Positions 15,747 through 22,840 of a stretch of DNA of 35,629 nt are shown here, piece by piece. Source of the DNA: Candidatus Segetimicrobium genomatis (lineage in GTDB: Bacteria; Sysuimicrobiota; Sysuimicrobiia; Sysuimicrobiales; Kaftiobacteriaceae); NCBI GenBank assembly GCA_005882335.1, contig VBAP01000029.1:1-35629 (forward strand), read 5' to 3'. The notes under the pieces were generated by a model. It saw only the letters and a program-made list of their open reading frames with translations. It was not told the origin of the DNA and did no database searches. A program made the position numbers and the translations under genes. The stretch's first letter is position 1; every line of letters starts with the position of its first letter.

Positions 15747-17417
15747 ATGGCGGACGTCACTCAAGATTTCCTCAGGCGCAAGACGGCAGAGATCTCTGCC
15801 CTGCGGGCGATCAGCCGGGCGATCGGCTCGGCACTAGATCTTGACACGACCCTCCATCTCATCACCAAAACGACGGCAGAGGTCATGGGCATGGACAGTT
15901 GCTCCATCTACCTCCTCGACCCCGCCGGGGAGTACCTGGTGCTGAAGGCGACGACCGGCCTGGCGCCCGACGCGGTGGGCCGGGCGCGGCTGCGGTTCGG
16001 CGAAGGCCTCACGGGCTGGGCGGCCGGAGAAGGCAAACCGGTCGCCAGCAGCGATGCGGCCAGCGATCCTCGCTTCGTCTATTTACCCGAGACCCATGAG
16101 TACAACTTTCGATCACTCGCCGCTGTGCCGCTGGTCACCGCCGGAAAGGTTATCGGCGCGATCAACGTGCAGACCACCGCCCAGCATGAATATCCCGACG
16201 ATGAGCTCGAGCTGCTCGGCGTAATTGCGGACCTGGCTGCCGGGGCTATCGAAAAAGCGACGCTGTACGACAACATGCGCCGCCAGATCATGGAACTCTC
16301 CACCCTGGCGGAGGTCAGCCAGACCGTGACCTCGCCCTTGTATCTGGAGGAGATCCTGCGCCTGATTCTGGAGATGGCCGCCCGCATGCTTGACGCCAAG
16401 ACGTGCTCGTTGATGCTCATCGACGAGACCACTGGCGAACTGGTGATCACCGCCGCGCAGAGCGCCGGCCACGCCTATCTCAACCGGCCCAGGTTGAAAG
16501 TGGGCGAGGGTATCACCGGTCTGGTGGCGCGCCAGGCCAGGGCGATCGCCGTCTTCGACGTCCTGGCCGACCCCCGCTTCCTGGCCAAAGAGATGGCCGA
16601 ACAGGAAGGGTTGCGGGCGCTCCTGTCCGTACCGCTCGTGGTGCGGGACAAAGCCATCGGAGTTGTCAACTGCTACAAGGCCAGCCCCCATCGGTTCACC
16701 GAAGCGGAAACCACACTGCTCACCACGCTGGCCAACCAGACGGCGCTGGCGATCGAGAACGCCAACCTGGTCGTCCGCTCGGCGGTCATTCGCGAGATGC
16801 ACCACCGCGTAAAAAACAACCTGCAGACGATCGCGATGCTCCTCCGGTTGCAGCTGCGAGACGGACGCGAGGTATCCGGCCGCGAGGTGCTCACCGAGAC
16901 GATCAACCGTGTGCTCAGCATCGCCGCGGTGCACGAAATCCTCTCGGTCGAAGGATTCCGTCTGATCAACCTGCGTCAGCTCTTGGAGCGTGTGGCCGAC
17001 AGCGTCACGCACGGTATGACCCGGCCGGGCGTGAGCATCGATGTCTCCGTACGCGGCGATGACATTTACCTGGCATCGCAGCAGGCGACATCCCTGGCTC
17101 TGGCGGTGAACGAGTTGCTGCAGAACGCGTTCGAGCACGCGTTTCCTCAACGGACGACGGGGCGCATCGAGATCCGCGTGACGCAGCAGGAGATGGGCCT
17201 GATGCTGGAAGTCGAGGATGACGGGCGGGGATTGCCCCAGAAGTTCGACCCTGCTACCGGCGCCGACCTCGGGTTGAAGATCGTACACGCGCTGGTGACG
17301 GAGGACCTGGGAGGGACGCTCGTCTTCTCCGGCGCCCCGCACCGTACGGTGCCCGGCGGCGCGGGGACACGCGCCGTGATCACCATTCCCCGGATCTCCG
17401 GCAATGCCCGCGAGTGA
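15747..17417 (+). CDS. GAF-GAF-HisKA_2 sensor histidine kinase (PdtaS-like)
   Basis: 556 residues, no membrane helix, so cytosolic. A first GAF domain (about 20-170) and a second (about 190-340) sense a small ligand or redox state. They are followed by a HisKA_2 phosphoacceptor box, EMHHRVKNNLQT (350-361, H352/H353), and an ATPase domain with the N-box NELLQNAFEHAF and G-box DDGRGLP. The architecture and the adjacent ANTAR regulator recall the PdtaS/PdtaR pair of actinobacteria, in which PdtaS has GAF and PAS domains. It would phosphorylate the response regulator encoded 28 bases downstream. The start has no evident Shine-Dalgarno. Confidence 0.92.
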   Translation: MADVTQDFLRRKTAEISALRAISRAIGSALDLDTTLHLITKTTAEVMGMDSCSIYLLDPAGEYLVLKATTGLAPDAVGRARLRFGEGLTGWAAGEGKPVASSDAASDPRFVYLPETHEYNFRSLAAVPLVTAGKVIGAINVQTTAQHEYPDDELELLGVIADLAAGAIEKATLYDNMRRQIMELSTLAEVSQTVTSPLYLEEILRLILEMAARMLDAKTCSLMLIDETTGELVITAAQSAGHAYLNRPRLKVGEGITGLVARQARAIAVFDVLADPRFLAKEMAEQEGLRALLSVPLVVRDKAIGVVNCYKASPHRFTEAETTLLTTLANQTALAIENANLVVRSAVIREMHHRVKNNLQTIAMLLRLQLRDGREVSGREVLTETINRVLSIAAVHEILSVEGFRLINLRQLLERVADSVTHGMTRPGVSIDVSVRGDDIYLASQQATSLALAVNELLQNAFEHAFPQRTTGRIEIRVTQQEMGLMLEVEDDGRGLPQKFDPATGADLGLKIVHALVTEDLGGTLVFSGAPHRTVPGGAGTRAVITIPRISGNARE

Positions 17418-17445
17418 TCTGGGGGATCCGGGGTAGATCAGCGAC

Positions 17446-18036
17446 ATGCCTGAACCGCTGCGGATCCTCATTGCCGATGACGAGGCCGTCATCCGCCTGG
17501 GCCTTCGTTCCATGCTCGAGGATCAAGGGTATCGCGTGGTGGGGGAGGCGGCGGATGGAGATCGCGCGCTAGCCCTAGTGCGCCGGCTGCGCCCGGACCT
17601 GGTCTTGCTCGACATCAAGATGCCTGGAATCGACGGCCTGGAGGCCGCACGGGCCCTGTTGGCCGAACCCCCCGTGCCGGTGATCGTCCTGACGGCGTAC
17701 GCCGACCGAGAGTTCGTGGACAGGGCCAAGGAAGCCGGAGTCCTCGCCTATCTGGTCAAGCCGGTGCGGGAGAGCGACCTCCGCCCCGCGATTGAAGTCG
17801 CCCTGGCACGGTTTCGCGAAATCCGTGCGCTGCGTGAAGACATCGGGAGCCTCGAGGATGCGCTGGCTACCCGCAAAGTGGTTGAGCGCGCCAAAGGGGT
17901 CCTGATGAGCCGGCATGGGCTGGACGAAGCTGCCGCATTCGCCCAGATCCAGCGTCAAGCACGCAGCACCCGCAAGACGATGAAAGAAATCGCGCAGGAA
18001 ATCCTTGCAACAGAGAACGGCGGGATTAGGGATTAG
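17446..18036 (+). CDS. ANTAR-domain response regulator (PdtaR-like antiterminator)
   Basis: 196 residues. A receiver domain (1-120) carries the acidic pair D11/D12, phospho-acceptor D56, T83 and K105. The C-terminal ANTAR domain (about 130-187; LEDALATRKVVERAKGVLM then the SRHGLDEAAAF turn) binds paired stem-loops in nascent mRNA and prevents termination when the receiver is phosphorylated. It is the partner of the kinase gene just upstream. No convincing twin hexaloop target was found in this window. The final residues (GGIRD) and the TAG stop are encoded by GGGATTA repeat units of junction G. Confidence 0.93.
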   Translation: MPEPLRILIADDEAVIRLGLRSMLEDQGYRVVGEAADGDRALALVRRLRPDLVLLDIKMPGIDGLEAARALLAEPPVPVIVLTAYADREFVDRAKEAGVLAYLVKPVRESDLRPAIEVALARFREIRALREDIGSLEDALATRKVVERAKGVLMSRHGLDEAAAFAQIQRQARSTRKTMKEIAQEILATENGGIRD

Positions 18037-18116
18037 GGATTGGGGATTGAAAAGTCGTCGAGCGTCCGCAAACCTGACGTTACGAGACTAATCCCTAATC
18101 CCGAATCCCTACTCCC
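18022..18116. repeat. Junction repeat G: GGGATTA / TAATCCC arms
   Basis: Four GGGATTA-type heptamers at 18022-18048 face four TAATCCC-type heptamers at 18089-18116 across 40 bases. The stop codon of the response regulator (18034-18036) lies inside the second unit. This is the cleanest heptanucleotide example in the window. Confidence 0.95.
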
Positions 18117-18462
18117 GCAGTTGTCCTTCTTATCCCCATTGTCCACAACAGCGGAACGAAAGTTCCGAATTGACCCCTTTCCCCGTTGCATGGTAGAAAC
18201 GTATTCGCCAGCGGAAAGCGGCTGTTCGAGGTGGGAGTGAGGTACCGCTCGCTCCGCAGTGCCTCCGGCGCTGCGCGGTCGACGGCAACCCGGCCTAACT
18301 CAGCGAAGCGCACCCGCTGGCGCTGTTTTGGCCGCGGTCGCGTATTCGCGCCGTCGCGCTGTCGCGGCCAGACTGATCCGCCGCTTCCGACGATTCCCGC
18401 GAGTCCCGACCGCTCGACCGCCTCACCGTCCGACTGCGGTATAATCTCTTCTTGGAACCCGC
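18117..18462. other. 346-bp non-coding gap upstream of nadE
   Basis: No convincing gene is seen. It holds a perfect small hairpin (CGGAAC-GAAA-GTTCCG, 18152-18167) with a GNRA loop, followed at once by TTGACC (18170-18175), which could be a -35 element. An inverted pair TGGCCGCG / CGCGGCCA lies near 18330-18380. A run of CGACCGC units at 18405-18439 shares the 17-mer CCCGACCGCTCGACCGC with the element inside the amidotransferase gene. The gap ends in the nadE -10 box. Confidence 0.6.
18440..18445 (+). promoter_or_regulatory. TATAAT -10 box of nadE
   Basis: A perfect TATAAT ends 17 bases before the nadE ATG, so the transcript would have only about ten untranslated bases. No good -35 is present at 17 bases; the upstream sequence is a CGACCGC repeat run. 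Translation would be leaderless or nearly so. Confidence 0.55.
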
Positions 18463-20211
18463 ATGCTACGTGTGTGCATGGCCCAGATCAATACGACGGT
18501 GGGAGACCTGGAGGGCAACACCCGCCGTATTTGCGAGGCCATCGACCGCTCGCGCGATCTGGGCACGGATATCATCTGCTTCCCCGAACTGTCGATCTCC
18601 GGCTATCCCCCTGAAGATTTGCTGCTCAAACCCGACTTTGTGCGGGGAAACCTGGCCTCGCTGGAGGAGGTCGCCCGCCGCACCAAGGGTATCGCCGCGG
18701 TCGTGGGATTCGTCGATCAAGGCACGCACCTCTACAACGCGGCGGCGATGTGCGTAGATGGCGAGCGGGTGGGTATCTACCACAAGCAGCGCCTGCCGAA
18801 CTATGGGGTGTTTGACGAAAAGCGATACTTCCACCCCGGCCGCCGCGCGCCGGTCTTCATCATCGAAGGCGTCCCGGTCGGCGTCACGATCTGCGAGGAT
18901 ATCTGGGCTCCAGGCGGCTCTTGCCAGGCGGAGGCGGCCGCCGGGGCGCTCGTGATCATCAACATCAACGGCTCCCCGTACCACGCCGGGAAGTGGCGCG
19001 AACGGGCACAGATGCTGGCCACGCGGGCCCGCGACTACAGCGTCGTCCTCTGCTACGACAACCTGGTCGGCGGTCAGGACGAGTTGGTCTTTGACGGCAT
19101 GGGCATGATCTTCGATCACACCGGCGCGTGGCTGGCCCGCGGGAAACAGTTCGAAGAGGATTTCGTCTACTGCGATGTCGACCCCGAAGCCGTTCGCCGT
19201 CACCGGCTGTTTGCGCCGGTGCGGGCGGCGGAGGACGACGAGGGGCCGATCGAAACGTACACCCTGCATGTCTCGGCGGCGCGATCACGGCAGCGGCCAT
19301 CGATCCCCCCGGCCATCGCCGAACCGATGGATCCCCACGAGGAGATCTACCGCGCGCTGGCCCTGGGAACACGAGACTACGTGCGCAAGAACGGATTCAC
19401 CGACGTCGTGGTGGGGCTTTCCGGTGGCATCGATTCTGCGCTGGTAGCGACGATCGCGACGGACGCGTTGGGCCCGCAGCACGTGCACACGGCGTGGATG
19501 CCGTCCCGGTACAGCTCGCACGAGAGCCGCCGCTATGCCCGCGAGGTCGCGGCGAACCTCGGGTCCGGCCTCATCGATCTGGAGATCGACCGTACCTTTG
19601 AAGCGTTCCTGCAGACGCTTCAGCCGCTATTCGCCGGGCGGCCGGCCGACGCCGCAGAGGAAAACGTCCAGGCCCGCATCCGCGGGACGCTGCTCATGGC
19701 GCTGTCGAACAAATTCGGATGGCTGGTGCTCACCACCGGCAACAAGAGCGAACTGAGCGTCGGCTACGCGACCCTATACGGCGACATGGCCGGCGGGTTC
19801 GCGGTCATCAAGGATGTCCCCAAGACGCTGGTCTACGAGCTGGCCCGGTGGCGGAACGGCAGGCGGAGCGCTATCCCCGAGGGCGTGCTCACCCGCGCCC
19901 CAACCGCGGAGTTGCGCGCCGGACAAAAAGACACCGATACCCTCCCGCCCTACGAGATCCTCGATCCGATACTCAAGCTCTACGTCGAGGAGGACACACC
20001 GCCGGCGGACATCGTGGCCGCCGGCTATCCGGCCGAGGTGGTGCGCCGCGTGATCGCGATGGTGGATCGCAACGAATATAAACGCCGCCAGGCGCCGCCG
20101 GGCGTGAAGATTACGCCCAAGGCATTCGGCAAAGATCGCCGCCTGCCGATCACGAACTGGTACCGGAGCGCTCTCACCGAAAGCATGGAGTCCCGCCTCG
20201 ACGGTCAATGA
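18463..20211 (+). CDS. nadE: Glutamine-dependent NAD+ synthetase
   Basis: 582 residues. It converts nicotinate adenine dinucleotide to NAD using glutamine-derived ammonia. The N-terminal nitrilase-type glutaminase has the triad E42 (FPELSISGYPPED), K108 (YHKQRLPNYGVFDE) and C144 (ICEDIW). The C-terminal synthetase has the PP-loop SGGIDSAL (about 319-326) and LTTGNKSELSVGYATLYGDMAGG. The start at 18463 fits the family beginning (LRVCMAQINTTVGDLEGN). Its stop overlaps the next start (ATGA), coupling it to the glutamate-synthase-like gene. Use of glutamine links it functionally to its neighbours. Confidence 0.97.
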   Translation: MLRVCMAQINTTVGDLEGNTRRICEAIDRSRDLGTDIICFPELSISGYPPEDLLLKPDFVRGNLASLEEVARRTKGIAAVVGFVDQGTHLYNAAAMCVDGERVGIYHKQRLPNYGVFDEKRYFHPGRRAPVFIIEGVPVGVTICEDIWAPGGSCQAEAAAGALVIININGSPYHAGKWRERAQMLATRARDYSVVLCYDNLVGGQDELVFDGMGMIFDHTGAWLARGKQFEEDFVYCDVDPEAVRRHRLFAPVRAAEDDEGPIETYTLHVSAARSRQRPSIPPAIAEPMDPHEEIYRALALGTRDYVRKNGFTDVVVGLSGGIDSALVATIATDALGPQHVHTAWMPSRYSSHESRRYAREVAANLGSGLIDLEIDRTFEAFLQTLQPLFAGRPADAAEENVQARIRGTLLMALSNKFGWLVLTTGNKSELSVGYATLYGDMAGGFAVIKDVPKTLVYELARWRNGRRSAIPEGVLTRAPTAELRAGQKDTDTLPPYEILDPILKLYVEEDTPPADIVAAGYPAEVVRRVIAMVDRNEYKRRQAPPGVKITPKAFGKDRRLPITNWYRSALTESMESRLDGQ

Positions 20212-22679
20212 GCATCGGGACGCGCTCGCGCTACCACATCACCGTGGCGCCGGCGCCCCTCCCCTTTTCGCCACCCGCTCGCTTCCATCTCCAAGAGAAC
20301 GACGAGTACGTCAAGTACGGGCATCCCCCGTTTCTCACCCCGGGGCGGGGCGATCCCTACTGGACGCCCGAGATTATCTCGCAGACCTGGTTCATGGCGG
20401 AGAAAGGCAAGATCCCCATCTCGGGGGCAGGCTATGGCGGACCGTTTGCCGGACCGGGATTCGATGCCATCTGGCTGGATATGTCGGAGATCGTGCGGCC
20501 CACACGCGACGGCATCCATGGGCGCGAGTATATCTCGACCAGTGTGGATCTCGGCCGCAAGCTCCCGTTTCTCACCGTCGGGGCGGGCGGTGTCGAGGAC
20601 GCACTACCGGCGCTGCTCGAGCTTCCGATCCCCATCCTCTTCAATCCGTTCCCGTTTCCCACCACGCAACGCGCGCCGGTCCTGGCCGCGGCGCACGCCG
20701 CCCAGACGCTGCGGACCCTGGCCATCCTCACACCGGACCAGTGGAGCGAGGACCTGCGCGACGACGCGGTCATCGCGCCGCGACTGGCGGTGCGCGATCT
20801 GGACCGCTACGAATCGCTCTGGCCGCGTGCCCGGTACGTGGAGCTGGACGGCGGAGATGCATTCGCTGCCGCGCGCCTCAAAGCCGCTCGTCCGGACGCC
20901 GTGCTGGGGTGGTACGTTCCGCTCGGATCCACCGACGGCGCCGCGGTGGAGCAGATGGTGCGGGCGGGAGCGGAGGTCATCCATTTATACGCCGACGAGT
21001 ACGGGCAGAGCGGCCGAGGATTTCTCGCGGATGGGCTGCGCGCCATTCACCGCCATCTGGTCGAGCGCGGGATCCGCGATGAAGTCACGCTGATCACGAG
21101 CGGCGGCATCGCCACCGCCGAGCATGTCCCCAAAGCCATCGTGTGCGGCGCGGATGCGGTGGCGATTGACTTCACGCTGGTGGTCGCCTTCGGGTGCGGC
21201 CTGTGGGCCGACAAGGCGTACTGCCCTGCCGAAAACGGCGAGTTCGATCCGGGATGGGGCGCGCAGCGCCTGGTGAATCTGATGGCGGCCTGGCGCGATC
21301 AGCTCCTGGAGTGTCTGGGGGCGATGGGCATGCGCGAGGTACGCCGGCTGCGCGGAGAAGTCGGCCGCGCTATCTTCCAGCCGCAGGAGGAAGAGGTGTT
21401 CCGCTCGCTCTTCGGGCAGACCCGGCCCTTACCGCCCCCGCCCCAGGAGACCGAGGTCCCCACGATGGGGGATCTGCGCTGGACGCCCGACCTCTTACAG
21501 GCCACCTGGATGCAGGCAGACAGCGGCCAGCTGCCGGCGCGAGGGGAGTATCGCGTGGGGAAGTCGGGCGGCGGATTCGACATTCTGCGGTTCACCTGTG
21601 ACGAGGACGGCGACCCCGCGGTTACGCAGATCCCGCACCGCGAAATCGATATCACCCTCGATCTAAACCGGCGCCGCGATGAACCACAGATTGCGATCTC
21701 GGTGCCATGGTACGGCGGCGGCATGTCGTTCGGCTCGGTCAGCCTGCAGACGATGCTGGCCCGCGCCATCGCGGCCGAGGAGATTAACACCTTCACCTCT
21801 ACGGGTGAGGGCGGATACCCCGACGAACTCGCGCCGTACGCCGATCACGTGATCACGCAGGTGGCCACGGGCCTGTTCGGCGTGCGCGAGGAAACCGTGC
21901 AGCGCGCCCGGTTCGTGGAGTTCAAATATGCGCAGGGTGCCAAGCCAGGGCTGGGCGGGCATCTGCTCGGCGGCAAAACGACCGGGGTCGTGGCCCTGAT
22001 GCGCGAGGCCGTGGCGTGGACGTCGTTGTTTTCGCCGTTTCCATTCCACAGCGTGTACTCGGTCGAGGACCACAAGAAGCATGTGGACTGGATCCGGACC
22101 ATCAATCCTCACGCCCTGGTCGCAGTAAAAGTCTCCACCCCCACGGACGTAGACATGGTCGCGGTGGGGATCTACCATGCCGGCGCGCACATCGTGCACC
22201 TCGACGGCGGCTATGGTGGCACCGGCGCGGCGCCCGAGATCGCCAAGAAGAACATCGCCATGCCGATCGAGTACGCCATCCCGAAGGTACACAACTTCCT
22301 GCTCAACGAGGGCATCCGCGACGAAATCGTGCTGGTGGCCTCTGGAGGGATCCGCACCGCCTATGACATCGCCAAATGTGTGGCGTTGGGGGCAGACGGC
22401 GCGGTGATCGGAATGGCCGACCTGGTCGCCATCGGGTGCACACGCCTGGCGGACTGTGAAAAAGGCCGGGGATGCCCGTTTGGCATCACGACGACGGATC
22501 CTGAGCTGTCCAAACTCATCGACCCGGCTTGGGGGGCCACCCGCATTGCCAACCTGTACCGGGCTTGGGCCCGGCAGTTGCGTGATCTCCTGAAATCGCT
22601 CGGTCTGCGATCGATCCGCGAGCTGCGCGGCCGCACCGACTTGCTTGTGTATCTTGAGGCCGGTAATGACAAACATTAA
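20208..22679 (+). CDS. Double-length FMN-dependent glutamate synthase domain protein
   Basis: 823 residues made of two similar halves. The C-terminal half (about 425-823) is a complete glutamate-synthase FMN barrel: VPWYGGGMSFGSVS, GEGGYP, HLDGGYGGTGAAP, LVASGGIRTAYDIAKC and the cysteines C744, C750 and C756 for a 3Fe-4S cluster. The N-terminal half (1-410) is a degenerate copy with matching TSGGIATAEH, a GADAV segment and DPGWGAQRLVNLMAAWRDQL, but it keeps only C330 and C339 in the cluster region. The enzyme should form glutamate from 2-oxoglutarate and ammonia channelled from a glutaminase, encoded next. No reductase subunit is nearby; ferredoxin may be the donor. Gene name left open because domain-split families are named inconsistently. 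Confidence 0.85.
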   Translation: MSIGTRSRYHITVAPAPLPFSPPARFHLQENDEYVKYGHPPFLTPGRGDPYWTPEIISQTWFMAEKGKIPISGAGYGGPFAGPGFDAIWLDMSEIVRPTRDGIHGREYISTSVDLGRKLPFLTVGAGGVEDALPALLELPIPILFNPFPFPTTQRAPVLAAAHAAQTLRTLAILTPDQWSEDLRDDAVIAPRLAVRDLDRYESLWPRARYVELDGGDAFAAARLKAARPDAVLGWYVPLGSTDGAAVEQMVRAGAEVIHLYADEYGQSGRGFLADGLRAIHRHLVERGIRDEVTLITSGGIATAEHVPKAIVCGADAVAIDFTLVVAFGCGLWADKAYCPAENGEFDPGWGAQRLVNLMAAWRDQLLECLGAMGMREVRRLRGEVGRAIFQPQEEEVFRSLFGQTRPLPPPPQETEVPTMGDLRWTPDLLQATWMQADSGQLPARGEYRVGKSGGGFDILRFTCDEDGDPAVTQIPHREIDITLDLNRRRDEPQIAISVPWYGGGMSFGSVSLQTMLARAIAAEEINTFTSTGEGGYPDELAPYADHVITQVATGLFGVREETVQRARFVEFKYAQGAKPGLGGHLLGGKTTGVVALMREAVAWTSLFSPFPFHSVYSVEDHKKHVDWIRTINPHALVAVKVSTPTDVDMVAVGIYHAGAHIVHLDGGYGGTGAAPEIAKKNIAMPIEYAIPKVHNFLLNEGIRDEIVLVASGGIRTAYDIAKCVALGADGAVIGMADLVAIGCTRLADCEKGRGCPFGITTTDPELSKLIDPAWGATRIANLYRAWARQLRDLLKSLGLRSIRELRGRTDLLVYLEAGNDKH

Positions 22680-22689
22680 GGAAGTCGAA

Positions 22690-22828
22690 AAGTTGGAGAG
22701 TTGGAAAGTTGAAGAGTACCAAGCAGACACTAAGGAAGTTGGAGAGTTGGAGAGTTGGAGAGTCTCAAGCCAATCCGGCGGTCAACCCTTCAACTTTCCA
22801 ACTTCCCAACTTCCCAACTTCCCAACTC
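22690..22828. repeat. Junction repeat H: AGTTGGAG / CCAACTTCC arms
   Basis: AGTTGGAGAGTTGG-type units occur in two blocks (22690-22716 and 22732-22763); CCAACTTCCCAACTT-type units fill 22787-22828. The G-rich side follows the stop of the glutamate-synthase gene and the C-rich side precedes the amidotransferase start by twelve bases. The two genes must act together, so strong termination here would be surprising. Confidence 0.93.
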
Positions 22829-22840
22829 AGGTTGTGAGAG

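Noticed and set aside
18186..18462. Gene remnant upstream of nadE
   Set aside because: Open frames there are Arg/Ser-rich and match no family on either strand; no frameshifted homology could be recognised by eye.
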